A DNA stretch of 64,000 nucleotides from contig NZ_JAKKUV010000010.1 of assembly GCF_021864465.1 (NCBI RefSeq), forward strand, positions 46,319-110,318, in the 5' to 3' direction. Within the stretch, counting starts at the first letter, position 1. Each line of letters begins with the position of its first letter. Shown piece by piece: positions 17,573-27,056 of this stretch. The notes under the pieces were generated by a model, which was not told the DNA's origin, searched no databases, and saw only the letters and a list, made by a program, of their open reading frames with translations. The position numbers and the translations under genes were made by a program. This stretch comes from Hyphobacterium sp. SN044 (lineage in GTDB: Bacteria > Pseudomonadota > Alphaproteobacteria > Caulobacterales > Maricaulaceae).

Positions 17573-18522
17573 CCGAGCCCGCACCGGCTTACCCGAAGGA
17601 AATAGGGGATGCGCTGAAGCGCGCTGTCCGGCTGGAATGGTGGACGCTGTTCTGGCTCGCGCTGATCGTGGCAATGATGGGATTTGCTGCGGGTGGCTCC
17701 CAGGCTTTCCGTACCGCCTGGATCGAGGACATGCTGTCGATGCTGGCCCCGGCCCTGTTTCTCGTTTCCAGAACCGTCGAACAATTCAGGCCGACGAAAG
17801 GCTTTCCCTACGGCTTTCTCCGCGCCGACTCACTCGCCTTCTTTTTCGCAGCCGCGGCTCTGACCGCGATCGGTCTCTTCCTGCTTTACGAAGGCGGCAA
17901 GACCTTGATCACAGGCGAACATCCCAGTGTCGGTTCGATCATGATGTTCGGGCGTGAAGTCTGGATGGGGTGGGTGATGATGGCGGCGCTTGCACTGTCT
18001 GTCATTCCTCCCGTCATCCTCGGCCGGAAAAAGCGCAGGATCGCGAAGGACCTCTGCGACAAGGTGCTCTTTACAGACGCCGACACCAATGCCGCGGACT
18101 GGCAGACCGGCGTGGCCGGCATGCTCGGCATTCTGGGTATCGCGTTCGGCTTCTGGTGGGCCGACGCCCTGATGGCGGTGCTGATCTCACTCTCGGTGCT
18201 CAAGGACGGCTTAAAGGGTATCCGTATATCGACGGTCAGCCTTCTCGACGGCGCGCCGCGAAAGCTCGGCTCGCTGGAAATTGACGAGGATGCGCAGGCC
18301 ATCATCGATCGGCTCGGCGCGCGCTATGACGATGTGCGCGTGCAAATCCGCGAAACGGGACGGTATTTCCGGGTGACGATGGAACCGTCGGGATCGGCAC
18401 ATCTGCCCGAGGAAATGGCGAAAACGCTGGTCGACAACGATGCCTGGCGCCTGATCGAAGTGGCCGAAGCCGTCCGCGACGAATGGCCCGATCCTCGCAG
18501 TCCCGCAAAGCCTCGCGGCTGA
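17569..18522 (+). CDS. Cation diffusion facilitator (CDF) family transporter
   Basis: Inner-membrane cation/H+ antiporter-like protein of 317 aa. Around five or six hydrophobic helices are visible (WWTLFWLALIVAMMGFAAGG, SLAFFFAAAALTAIGLFLLY, and MGWVMMAALALSVIPPVIL among them). The metal-site helices carry the motifs GFLRADS and DADTNAADWQTG, then GFWWADALMAVLISL. The cytosolic C-terminal domain (~80 aa) is present. The TM2-type site reads WIEDMLSMLAP, i.e. an E-D-x3 arrangement rather than the common H-x3-D of zinc exporters, so the metal is uncertain. Its lipoprotein partner overlaps upstream. Confidence 0.85.
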   Translation: MTEPAPAYPKEIGDALKRAVRLEWWTLFWLALIVAMMGFAAGGSQAFRTAWIEDMLSMLAPALFLVSRTVEQFRPTKGFPYGFLRADSLAFFFAAAALTAIGLFLLYEGGKTLITGEHPSVGSIMMFGREVWMGWVMMAALALSVIPPVILGRKKRRIAKDLCDKVLFTDADTNAADWQTGVAGMLGILGIAFGFWWADALMAVLISLSVLKDGLKGIRISTVSLLDGAPRKLGSLEIDEDAQAIIDRLGARYDDVRVQIRETGRYFRVTMEPSGSAHLPEEMAKTLVDNDAWRLIEVAEAVRDEWPDPRSPAKPRG

Positions 18523-19884
18523 TCACTCCACCGGATTCTTGCGGTCGAGCAGGTCTTCCGTGTCGCGTTCGGCGCGTTCCTCGATCACCTTGCGTTCGAG
18601 ATAGCGATCGGGCGTGACGTCGGTCGTCTCGCCCGATTGCGGGACCTGATCGCGGCGCGCAGGCTTCGCCCGCGGTGCCGACGCAGCCCGGGTTTGCAAA
18701 GCTTCACCGACGGGGGCATCGAAGCGCAACCGGTAGATCGGTTCGGGCAGGGTGAAACCTTCCTCCTCGATCACGGCTTTCGCGGCCCGGATGGCGAGGC
18801 TGCGCGCCTTGAGGAAATCGGTATCGGTCTGATCGACCCAGCCGGTGAAGCTCAGGACGATGGAGGAATCGCCGACCTTCACGATCACCGCATTCGGTGC
18901 CGGGTCGCCGAGCACGAAGTCGAGCCTTGTGATCGCCTTCAGGCCGGTTTCCATGGCCGCGACAGGATCGTCCTCGGCATCGACACCCAGTTCGAATTCG
19001 AAGCGGCGCTCCGGATTGCGGGTGTAGTTGAGGATGACGCCCTTGAAGACCTCGGCGTTGGGAATGCGCAGATGATTGCCGTCGAGCGTCATCAGAACCG
19101 TTGCGCGCGAGGTCAGCCGCACGACGACGCCTTCATGTGCGTTGATCACCACGTGATCGCTGGCGCGGAAGGGCTGGCGCACGCTGAGCAGGATGCTGGC
19201 GATGTAATTCTCGATCGTGTCGCGGACCGCGAAGCCGAGCGCCAGACCGGCAATGCCCGCCATGCCGGCCAGCGCGCCGAGCAAGGCGGTCGCGCCGAGC
19301 ATGCCGAGTGCCACGAAGACCGCGAGCGCGAAGGCGAAGACGCGAACGCTCTGCGACAATAGCCGGCCGAGGAAGGGGTTGGGGGCCACCCGGCTCCAGA
19401 AGCCGCGCCAGGACGCCAGAAGATGTCCGGCCAGAACGACCAGGCAGAACACCGCCAGGACGAGGACATAGACCGGCCAGGATCGCGCCAGCCGGGTGAA
19501 GAATTGCTGCGTGTCCAGAACGAAGGGCGAGACATTGCCCTCGATATCGAGCGTGCGTTCGATCGTGTCCTCAACCGTGACGACGCCCGAGACTCGCCGC
19601 GCGATCAATACCGCCCGGTCGCCGGCGGCGTCGGTTGCGGTCTCGCCCGACAGAAAGACAACGCCTTGCCGCACGGCTACATCGACCCGGCCGAGCGCGG
19701 GGATTTCCGCATAGATCTGCTCGAGACGCTGCGCGATGGCGGCATCGTCTTGCGCGTCGGCGCCGAGCGTGATCGCCGCCTCCTCCCCGGACTGCCAGGC
19801 GTGTGACGCCGCCGGGAGGAAAAGAATGAGAAGAAAGGCGGCGAGGGCGCCGAAAAAGACGCGCGGGATGTTTTGCAACTCCAT
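18523..19884 (-). CDS. BON domain-MscS mechanosensitive channel fusion
   Basis: Protein of 453 aa from the ATG at 19884; a TTG five codons upstream is possible. A signal peptide is followed by a periplasmic BON domain (residues ~45-110, with GRVDVAVRQGVVFLSGET and VSGVVTVEDTIE). Three hydrophobic helices come next. The pore helix GALAGMAGIAGLALGFAVRDTIENY is the MscS TM3 signature. The beta domain DHVVINAHEGVVVRLTSRATVLMTLDGNHLRIPNAEVFKG and a C-terminal cytosolic cage follow. The last ~60 residues are charged and probably disordered. It should gate under hypo-osmotic membrane tension; BON may anchor it to envelope lipids or proteins. Confidence 0.9.
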   Translation of the reverse strand: MELQNIPRVFFGALAAFLLILFLPAASHAWQSGEEAAITLGADAQDDAAIAQRLEQIYAEIPALGRVDVAVRQGVVFLSGETATDAAGDRAVLIARRVSGVVTVEDTIERTLDIEGNVSPFVLDTQQFFTRLARSWPVYVLVLAVFCLVVLAGHLLASWRGFWSRVAPNPFLGRLLSQSVRVFAFALAVFVALGMLGATALLGALAGMAGIAGLALGFAVRDTIENYIASILLSVRQPFRASDHVVINAHEGVVVRLTSRATVLMTLDGNHLRIPNAEVFKGVILNYTRNPERRFEFELGVDAEDDPVAAMETGLKAITRLDFVLGDPAPNAVIVKVGDSSIVLSFTGWVDQTDTDFLKARSLAIRAAKAVIEEEGFTLPEPIYRLRFDAPVGEALQTRAASAPRAKPARRDQVPQSGETTDVTPDRYLERKVIEERAERDTEDLLDRKNPVE

Positions 19885-20028
19885 GGCATGCGAACGCAAT
19901 CACATGCGCATGGTTCCCGCGCAAAAAGGAACGCGCCGGAAGCTATCGCTTCCGGCGCGCAATCCGTCCGATATCTCCCTGACCCGATCTGCCGAGGATG
20001 CGCCGGGTCTCCCGATACCGATCGGAAG

Positions 20029-20538
20029 CTATTCCTCCGTGGTGTCCGCCGGAGCGGTTTCCATCGGGGCCGCCTGGGTCGGCGCGGTCTCGGCCGGCAT
20101 GGCGGCTGCGGCAGCGGCCTGTTCGGCTTCGCGGCGCAGGACGTTGTCGCAGTCGCGGCCCTGATAGAGGCCATTGAGGTAGTACCAGCGGCGTTCAGCG
20201 ACCTGGCGGCGCGCCTCTTCCTGCTCGGCCCGGGCCCGCGCGGCACGGCCGAGCAGGCCGCCCACCGCGCCGATGCCCGGAATGGCGTCGGCCGCGCCAG
20301 AGCGCAGCGCGCCCTGCATGGCGAGGCTGGTCATCGAGTTGATGGCCGCTTCACTGCCGAAAAGCCCCGCTTCGGGCGCACCACCCAGAATCTCGCTCTG
20401 CTCGTTGGCGGCGATGATGACATCGCGGCAGGTCATGCTGGTATCACCCATAAGGATGACCTGGCTCTGCATCTGGGCTTCGGCCCCGGTGACGGTGACA
20501 AAGGCCGCGAACGCGGCAGCGGCGGTAACGATTTTCAT
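20029..20538 (-). CDS. Hypothetical secreted protein, 169 aa
   Basis: Unrecognised family. A clear signal peptide (MKIVTAAAAFAAFVTVTGAEA) precedes a helical body with a short Gly-rich segment (AIPGIGAVGGLLGRAARARAE) that could insert into membrane. The C-terminal ~35 residues are low-complexity Ala/Pro/Thr/Glu repeats (PAETAPTQAAPMETAPAD). Two Cys (SMTCRD, GRDCDN) could form a disulfide. It stands alone, upstream of and divergent from the histidine kinase. Confidence 0.65.
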   Translation of the reverse strand: MKIVTAAAAFAAFVTVTGAEAQMQSQVILMGDTSMTCRDVIIAANEQSEILGGAPEAGLFGSEAAINSMTSLAMQGALRSGAADAIPGIGAVGGLLGRAARARAEQEEARRQVAERRWYYLNGLYQGRDCDNVLRREAEQAAAAAAMPAETAPTQAAPMETAPADTTEE

Positions 20539-20636
20539 GGGGTATCCTCCCTGTCTGTTGAGAGCATGCTTACGAAACAGGGGTTTGGCGGTGTATCCCC
20601 GGTTCAGGGGAGGTCACGCCGGGCCGTGAAGGCTGT

Positions 20637-22532
20637 ATGACAGTCGGGTGGGCAATCCCGGTGCGGGAGGATTTCTTAAGCGGCATGACCCGATTGCGGG
20701 CCTTCAATACGCCGGGCTTCCGGCTGGGTGCGGTCCTGTTCACCGGGATAGGGCTGGCCGTTCTCGTTCTCGCGATAGTGATGAGCCAGCCAACGATCGA
20801 CGGTGCCGAGCGGCTCCTGCCTCCGCTCTCCTCGGTATCGAGCCTGTCGGTCGGCTTCCTGGCCTTCATGATCTCAGGCTGGGTGTGGGCGCTACGGCCG
20901 CGTGATCTGCCGACCATCCTTTTCCTGATCAGCGGCCTGGCGACACTGACCTTCACCTATGGCGCGGCGCTGTTCGGGGGCGGGGCCTATCTCCTGCCTG
21001 TGTGGCAGAGGGAGACGGCCTTCTACCTGAATGTCTGGGGAGCCACGGGCTTCGGCATCGCGATGATCTGCCTGTTCCTGGTCTATCCGGTCCGGATTCA
21101 AGGCTGGCGCTGGATCGCACTCGCCACGCTGGTCTTCTTCTGCGGCTGGACCGTCATCGCAGTGTCGAACCCCAATGAAGGCCACCCGGTCACGCTGGTT
21201 GAAATGTTCTGCATCATCGCGATGATCGCGGTGCAATTCTTCGCGACGCGCGGAGATCCGAAGGGGCGGGCGATCCTGATCTGGTTCGGGGTGTCGGTCG
21301 TGCTGGGTGCGGGCAGTTTCATCGCCCTCGTTGCCCTGCCGAACACGTTTCTGCTGCCCTCGGTCATTCCGGCGGAATATGCCTTTGCCTTCTTCCTGAT
21401 CATCTATGTCGGGGTCGCCGCCGGCCTGCGGCGCTACCGCCTGTTCGAGCTTGAGGAATGGTCTTTCCGGGTCCTGTTCTACGCAATGGGCGCGGTCTTC
21501 CTGATCGCGCTCGACGCGGCGCTGATTTTCCTTTTGTCGCTCGGGCAACTCGAAGCGCTCAGCGTGTCGCTCCTGCTCGTCGCCTTCCTCTACCTGCCCT
21601 TCCGCGACGTGCTGTTCCGCACCTTCCTGCGGCGCAAGGCACTGACCGAGCAGGCCATGTTCCAGGCCGTTCTGGGCGTCGCCTTCGACGCCTCGGAGAC
21701 CGCGCGTTCCGAACGCTGGACCGGCCTCTGGCAGACCCTGTTCGATCCGCTGGAAGTCGCGCCGGTCCGCCCCGGCCCGGTCGCCGCGACGATCGCGGAG
21801 GAAGGCGCGGAGCTCCTGATCCCGGCCTCGGCGCAACTGCCGGCGCTGCGCCTGCGGCACCCCTGGCAGGGCCGCGGCCTGTTCTCGCCGCGCCACCAGA
21901 AGCTGGCCGAGGAAGTCAGCGGGCTGATGCGACACGCCGAACAGGGCCGGCGCGCCTATGACCGCGGGGTCGCCGAGGAACGCGTGCGGATTGCACGCGA
22001 CATGCACGACAATATCGGGGCGCAGCTGCTCGGGGCGCTGCACAGCGCCGAACCGGAACGCAAGAACACGATGATCCGCGAGACGCTGACAGATCTGCGC
22101 GAGATCATCAACAACGCCCCGCGCGCGGCGCAGGATTTCGACGAAGCGCTCGCCGACCTGCGGGCGGAAAGCGCCGAACGCCTGGCAGCGGCCGATGTGC
22201 GGCTGAGCTGGACGGTCGAGGGCGAGGCACCGACCCTGTCGGCACATGTCGCCCATGCGCTCCGGTCGATCGTGCGCGAGGCGGTCAGCAATGTGATCAA
22301 GCATGCCGGCGCGGATGCGATGGTGATCCGGATCATCGCCGACGACCGCGGCCTCGGCATTGCCATCCGCGACAATGGCCGGGGTTTCGACGCCGCGCAC
22401 GTCAATGGCGGCCACGGCCTCGTCAATCTTCGTGCCCGTGTCGAAGGGTTGAACGGTGCGATCGACATCGCACCGGCCGAGACCGGCACGTCGATCGACG
22501 TCCGCCTGCCGATGGAGGAGACACGCCCATGA
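20637..22532 (+). CDS. Sensor histidine kinase with multi-TM input domain (NarL-type partner)
   Basis: Protein of 631 aa. The first ~310 residues contain about eight hydrophobic helices resembling a 7TM sensory module, with no recognised ligand domain. A linker leads to the HPK7-type dimerisation helix RIARDMHDNIGAQLLGALH (phospho-acceptor His). HATPase motifs follow: EAVSNVIKHAGAD (N box), IRDNGRGFD (G1) and GGHGLVNLRARVE. The kinase class matches NarX/DesK-type enzymes that pair with LuxR-type regulators, and it overlaps such a regulator by 4 bases. An alternative start is the ATG at 20685, which has GGGAGG further upstream. Confidence 0.9.
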   Translation: MTVGWAIPVREDFLSGMTRLRAFNTPGFRLGAVLFTGIGLAVLVLAIVMSQPTIDGAERLLPPLSSVSSLSVGFLAFMISGWVWALRPRDLPTILFLISGLATLTFTYGAALFGGGAYLLPVWQRETAFYLNVWGATGFGIAMICLFLVYPVRIQGWRWIALATLVFFCGWTVIAVSNPNEGHPVTLVEMFCIIAMIAVQFFATRGDPKGRAILIWFGVSVVLGAGSFIALVALPNTFLLPSVIPAEYAFAFFLIIYVGVAAGLRRYRLFELEEWSFRVLFYAMGAVFLIALDAALIFLLSLGQLEALSVSLLLVAFLYLPFRDVLFRTFLRRKALTEQAMFQAVLGVAFDASETARSERWTGLWQTLFDPLEVAPVRPGPVAATIAEEGAELLIPASAQLPALRLRHPWQGRGLFSPRHQKLAEEVSGLMRHAEQGRRAYDRGVAEERVRIARDMHDNIGAQLLGALHSAEPERKNTMIRETLTDLREIINNAPRAAQDFDEALADLRAESAERLAAADVRLSWTVEGEAPTLSAHVAHALRSIVREAVSNVIKHAGADAMVIRIIADDRGLGIAIRDNGRGFDAAHVNGGHGLVNLRARVEGLNGAIDIAPAETGTSIDVRLPMEETRP

Positions 22533-23167
22533 AACGCGCCCTGATCGTGGAAGACGTGCCGGAAACGCGGAACTGGCTTCAGGAGCTCGTCACCGGGGCC
22601 TTTCCCGGTTGCGCCATCGAGGGCCAAGCGACGGTGCGCGGCGCGGTCGCGGCAGCCGAAACCGGGGATTTCGATCTGGCGCTGATCGATCTCGGCCTGC
22701 CCGACGGGTCGGGGCTCGACGTGCTGCGAAAGCTGAAGGCGGTCTCGCCCGAGACGACCGCGATCGTAACCACTGTCATGGGCGATGACGCCCATATCGT
22801 CGGCGCACTGGCGGCCGGGGCGGAAGGCTATCTCCTGAAGGAGACGCCGCCCGACCTGCTGCACCGCCAGCTCGTCCAGCTGGCCGACGGCATTCCGGCG
22901 ATCTCGCCGTCGATCGCGCGGCGGATCATGGAGCATTTCCGGTTCACCGGACCGGCCGCAGAACCGGACGACCAGCTGACGGGCCGCGAAAAGGAAGTAC
23001 TGACCCTGATCGCGCGGGGCCTCCGGAATGCCGATGTGGCGCACGCGCTCGGACTCGCCGAAAGCACGGTCGCCAGTCATATCAAGGCGATCTATCGGAA
23101 ACTGGGAATCGGCTCCCGCGCCGAGGCGGCCTGGCATGCCACCCGCCTCGGCCTCGGGCATTCGTAA
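22529..23167 (+). CDS. LuxR/NarL-family response regulator
   Basis: 212-aa regulator. The receiver domain has the acidic start LIVEDVPE, the phospho-acceptor Asp in ALIDLGLPDGSGLDVL, and Lys in GYLLKETPP. A LuxR HTH occupies the C-terminus (LTGREKEVLTLIARGLRNADVA, then LAESTVASHIKAIYRKLGI). Translationally coupled to the preceding kinase, with which it forms a two-component system. Targets are unknown; no obvious target operon is adjacent. Confidence 0.93.
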   Translation: MKRALIVEDVPETRNWLQELVTGAFPGCAIEGQATVRGAVAAAETGDFDLALIDLGLPDGSGLDVLRKLKAVSPETTAIVTTVMGDDAHIVGALAAGAEGYLLKETPPDLLHRQLVQLADGIPAISPSIARRIMEHFRFTGPAAEPDDQLTGREKEVLTLIARGLRNADVAHALGLAESTVASHIKAIYRKLGIGSRAEAAWHATRLGLGHS

Positions 23168-23170
23168 GAC

Positions 23171-23503
23171 CTACTGGACGATCCACTCCGTGCCGTCGAG
23201 CACGCAGATATCGACCTGGTATTCCTCGTAGGACGTGCCGTCATCGAATTCGATCAGGAAGTCGTAGAGGCATTCGCCGTAGACTTCGTCGATCGAGATC
23301 TCGAGCGCCTCGCCGGTATAGACATATCCCGACAGGATGTTCGGGCCCCATTCCGGATCCGTGGACGGGCCGGTATAGACGGCGACGATCGTGGTTCCGG
23401 TTTCGTTGTCGATGGTGAAGGTGATCAGCTTGTTCTGGGCATAAGCCGACGGAACAAGGACGGCCGCGGCCATTGCCGCGGCACTCAGAGCGCGCATGAA
23501 CAT
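23171..23503 (-). CDS. Hypothetical secreted protein, 110 aa
   Basis: Signal peptide (MRALSAAAMAAAVLVPSAYA) followed by a ~90-residue acidic beta-rich domain (LITFTIDNETGTTIVAVYTGP, then GECLYDFLIEFDDGTSYEEY) with two Cys that could pair. It resembles small periplasmic domains found next to signalling genes, but I do not recognise the family. It is tail to tail with the response regulator (3-base gap). Confidence 0.65.
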   Translation of the reverse strand: MFMRALSAAAMAAAVLVPSAYAQNKLITFTIDNETGTTIVAVYTGPSTDPEWGPNILSGYVYTGEALEISIDEVYGECLYDFLIEFDDGTSYEEYQVDICVLDGTEWIVQ

Positions 23504-23588
23504 GAAAAGAAATCCCCTGACGCGGCCGGCACGATGCCGGACGCGCCAGAAGGATTGGCACGGAGTCTCCCGACTGTCACACGGGAAA

Positions 23589-23792
23589 TTATCCCAGTGC
23601 GCCGCCCGGCTTCAGACCCATCGCCTTGAAAATCATGGCTGCAGGACAGAAGCCGGTGAAGCTGGACTGGACGAGGTTTGCCCCCACGAAGGCCGTGAGC
23701 CACAGCCACATCGGGCTGAACTGCCAGGCCAGCAGAAGCGAAACCAGAATGACGACGCCTGCGAAGAGCGTCACTGCACGACCGACCGTCAT
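23589..23792 (-). CDS. DUF2892 (YgaP-like) inner-membrane protein, 67 aa
   Basis: Two hydrophobic helices (AVTLFAGVVILVSLLLAW and LWLTAFVGANLVQSSFTGFCP) match DUF2892. That domain is also the membrane part of the rhodanese YgaP and frequently accompanies sulfide and persulfide genes. FCPAAMIF carries the conserved Cys. It is 18 bases downstream of the RND pump gene and is the last gene of the sulfide-inducible unit. A role in moving or presenting persulfide at the membrane is plausible but unproven. Confidence 0.85.
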   Translation of the reverse strand: MTVGRAVTLFAGVVILVSLLLAWQFSPMWLWLTAFVGANLVQSSFTGFCPAAMIFKAMGLKPGGALG

Positions 23793-23810
23793 GGGAGTTC
23801 TCCTTTCCCG

Positions 23811-26800
23811 TTATTCGCCCGCCGAAACCTCGCGGGGCTGGTAGGGCGCATCCGGGTCCTTGAAGATCACGTAGATGGCCGGAATCACCAGCACCGTCAG
23901 AAGCGTCGACGAGGCGAGGCCGAACAGAAGCGAAATGGCGAGCCCCTGGAAGATGGGGTCGAAGAGGATGACCGATGCGCCGATCATCGCCGCGATGGCG
24001 GTCAGGAGGATCGGCTTGAAGCGGATCGCGCCCGCCCGCAGCAGCGTGTCGCGCAGGGTCTCGTCGCCGCCCGCCCCATGGCGGATGAAGTCCACCAGCA
24101 GGATGGAGTTGCGCACGATGATACCCGCCAGCGCGATGAAGCCGATCATCGAGGTCGCGGTGAAGGCCGCGCCGAACATCCAGTGGCCAAGGATGATGCC
24201 GATGAAGGTCAACGGGATCGGCGTCAGGATGATCAGCGGGACGCGGAAGGATTTGAACTGCGCCACGACGAGAACGTAGATGCCGAGGAGCGCGACCATG
24301 AAAGCCGCCCCCATGTCGCGGAAGGTCACCCAGGTGATCTCCCACTCGCCGTCCCAGAGCAGGGTCGGGACGGTCTCGTCCATCGGCTGTCCGTTCAGGC
24401 GGATGTCCGGCCGCGGCAGGCCTTCGGGCCAGGACCCGTCCGCGATGCGGTCCTGAACCTCGAGCATGCCGTAGATCGGTGCCTCATAGCGCCCGGCCAG
24501 CTCGCCCATCACCATCTCGGCATAGCGCCCGTCGCGGCGGAAGATCGGGTATGAACCCGCCTCCTCCGTGACCGAGATCACGTCGCCCAGCTCGGCGATA
24601 TCGCGGCCGCCCGGCAGGGCGTTGGCGGGTATCGGGGTGGAGGCGAGACGTTCGCTCCAGACCCGTTCGCCGCGCGGCAGGGCGATGGCGATCTCGACCG
24701 GATTGCGGCCCTCGCCGCGATGGGAATACCCCACCATCATGCCGCCGGTCAGCGCGCCGATCGTGTCGTAGACATCGCTCTGCGTGACCCGGAAATATTC
24801 CAGATTGTCCTGGTCGATGGCGAAGCGCAGGCGCGGGCGCGGCTGGCCGAAGCTGTCGTCGGTGTCAACGATGAAGTCGACCTCGTCGAAGACCCGGCGG
24901 ACTTCCGTGGCGATGGCGCGACGCGTCTCGGCGTCGGGGCCGTAAATCTCGGCCAGAAGGGTCGAGATCACCGGCGGTCCCGGCGGGATTTCCGCGACGC
25001 GGATCACCGTGCCTTCCGGCGCGTCGAGGCCTTCAAGCAGTTCGCGGGCCTCCAGCGCGATGTCGTGCGAAGAGCGATGACGGTCGTGCTTCGGCGCGAG
25101 ATTGACCTGAAGGTCGCCCTGTTCCGGTCGGTTGCGCAGATAGTAGTGGCGCACGAGGCCGTTGAAATTGAACGGCGCGGCGCTGCCGGCATAGAGCTGG
25201 ATCGAGGTGGTTTCCGGAATTTGCGCCAGCCGATCTGCGGCTTCGCGCAGCACGCGTTCGGTCCGCTCCAGCGACGACCCTTCCGGCAGGTCGATCACGA
25301 CCTGGAATTCCGACTTGTTGTCGAAGGGCAGGAGTTTGACCGTCACCGTGCGGGTGAAGAAGAGCGTCATCGAGCCGACCGTCAGCACGCCGACGACGAT
25401 CAGGAATATCCACGAGCGCCGGCGATTGGCGACGATGGGTGCGGCAACCTTGCGGTAGAGCCGCCCGATCGGGCCTTCGGTCTCGTGGCCGTCCTCGCCG
25501 CCATGACCACCATGCTTGCGGCGGCCGGCGATGATCTTCATCAGCCAGGGGGTCAGGATCACCGCGACGAAAAAGGAGAAGATCATCGCGGCCGAGGCGT
25601 TGACCGGGATCGGCGCCATGTAAGGGCCCATCAGGCCCGAGACGAAGAGCATGGGCAGGAGCGCCGCGACCACGGTCAGCGTCGCGACGATGGTCGGATT
25701 GCCGACCTCGGCCACGGCCTCGATCGCGGCCGTGACGCGGCCCCGCCCGTCCTTCATCGCCCAGTGACGCGCGATGTTCTCGATCACCACGATGGCGTCG
25801 TCGACAAGAATGCCGATGGAGAAGATCAGCGCGAACAGCGAGACGCGGTTGATCGTGTAGCCCATCAGATTCGAGGCGAAGAGCGTCAGGAGGATGGTCG
25901 TCGGGATGACGATCAGGACAACCACGCCCTCGCGCCAGCCGATCGCCAGCGTGATCAGGATGACGATGGAGACCGTCGCAAGGGCGAGGTGGAAGAGCAG
26001 CTCGTTGGCCTTCTCGTTGGCGGTCTCGCCGTAGTTTCGCGTGACCTGTGCCTCGATCCCTTCCGGGATCAGCGTGCCTTCGAGCTGGTGCAGGCGTTCG
26101 ACGATGTGCTCGGAGACCACGACCGCGTTGGCGCCTTCACGCTTGGCGATCGCCAGCGTCACCGCCGGGGCGGCATGCCAGCTTTCCTCGCCCTCTTCCC
26201 GCGTCAGATTCCAGACCCGGTTTTCGACCGGTTCGGCGCCGACGATCACGTCGGCCACGTCCCGGACATAGACCGGGCGGCCGTCGCGCGAGGTGAGGAG
26301 GAGGAGGCCGATATCCGGCACGCCCTGAAGCGTCTGGCCGGCGGCAACGGTGTAGGTGGAATCCTGCGCCAGCAGGTATCCGGCCGGGAAGGAGCGGTTG
26401 GCCTCGGCGATCTTGCCGGCGAGTTGCTGCAGCGTGATGCCGTAAAGGGCGAGGCGTTCGGGGTCGGGTTCGACGCGGATCTGGTTGGCCCGACCGCCGA
26501 CGATATAGGTCACGCCGACATCCTCGACCGGCATCAGCGCAGCGCGGAGTTCCTCGGCGATATTGTAGAGATCATTGTCGGTCCAGCGCTCCGGCGCGCC
26601 GGGCGAAGGCGACAGTGTCACCGTGACGATGGCGACGTCATTGATGCCGCGCCCGACGACGAGCGGCTCCGGAATGCCATGCGGGATGCGATCGGCATTG
26701 GCGCGGATTTCCTCGTGCACGCGCAGGATGGCGTCGTCCGGATCGGTACCGACCTCGAAGCGCGCCGTGACGAGAACGTGGTCGTCCTCGGTTTGGGAAT

Positions 26801-27056
26801 AGACGTGTTCGACGGCGTCGATGCCGCGCACGACGGATTCCAGCGGCTCGGTGATCAGTTCGACCGCGTCGGGCGCGCGCAGGCCGTCCGCGCGCACCAT
26901 GATGTCGACCATCGGCACCGAGATCTGCGGCTCTTCCTCGCGTGGGATGACCATCAGCGCCAGCAGGCCGACGGCGATCGATGCCATCAGCAATAGCGGC
27001 GTCAGCGGCGAGCCAATGAAGGCCCGGGTCAGATTGCCGGAGAGGCCGAGTTTCAT
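23811..27056 (-). CDS. RND efflux pump inner-membrane subunit in the sulfide operon
   Basis: AcrB-superfamily proton antiporter of 1081 aa. The N-terminal TM helix (LLLMASIAVGLLALMVIPREEEPQIS) is followed by porter domains. The TM4 proton relay is intact (FSIGILVDDAIVVIENIARH, with adjacent Asp residues). Two halves with ~6 TM helices each are evident. Its sequence resembles the 'MKLGLSGNLTRAFIGSPLTPLL' subgroup of alphaproteobacterial RND pumps found with BigR-type genes rather than drug pumps. It overlaps its adaptor gene by ATGA. The substrate is unknown; co-transcription with persulfide dioxygenase-like and rhodanese genes suggests a sulfur compound. An outer-membrane factor is absent here. 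Confidence 0.93.
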   Translation of the reverse strand: MKLGLSGNLTRAFIGSPLTPLLLMASIAVGLLALMVIPREEEPQISVPMVDIMVRADGLRAPDAVELITEPLESVVRGIDAVEHVYSQTEDDHVLVTARFEVGTDPDDAILRVHEEIRANADRIPHGIPEPLVVGRGINDVAIVTVTLSPSPGAPERWTDNDLYNIAEELRAALMPVEDVGVTYIVGGRANQIRVEPDPERLALYGITLQQLAGKIAEANRSFPAGYLLAQDSTYTVAAGQTLQGVPDIGLLLLTSRDGRPVYVRDVADVIVGAEPVENRVWNLTREEGEESWHAAPAVTLAIAKREGANAVVVSEHIVERLHQLEGTLIPEGIEAQVTRNYGETANEKANELLFHLALATVSIVILITLAIGWREGVVVLIVIPTTILLTLFASNLMGYTINRVSLFALIFSIGILVDDAIVVIENIARHWAMKDGRGRVTAAIEAVAEVGNPTIVATLTVVAALLPMLFVSGLMGPYMAPIPVNASAAMIFSFFVAVILTPWLMKIIAGRRKHGGHGGEDGHETEGPIGRLYRKVAAPIVANRRRSWIFLIVVGVLTVGSMTLFFTRTVTVKLLPFDNKSEFQVVIDLPEGSSLERTERVLREAADRLAQIPETTSIQLYAGSAAPFNFNGLVRHYYLRNRPEQGDLQVNLAPKHDRHRSSHDIALEARELLEGLDAPEGTVIRVAEIPPGPPVISTLLAEIYGPDAETRRAIATEVRRVFDEVDFIVDTDDSFGQPRPRLRFAIDQDNLEYFRVTQSDVYDTIGALTGGMMVGYSHRGEGRNPVEIAIALPRGERVWSERLASTPIPANALPGGRDIAELGDVISVTEEAGSYPIFRRDGRYAEMVMGELAGRYEAPIYGMLEVQDRIADGSWPEGLPRPDIRLNGQPMDETVPTLLWDGEWEITWVTFRDMGAAFMVALLGIYVLVVAQFKSFRVPLIILTPIPLTFIGIILGHWMFGAAFTATSMIGFIALAGIIVRNSILLVDFIRHGAGGDETLRDTLLRAGAIRFKPILLTAIAAMIGASVILFDPIFQGLAISLLFGLASSTLLTVLVIPAIYVIFKDPDAPYQPREVSAGE

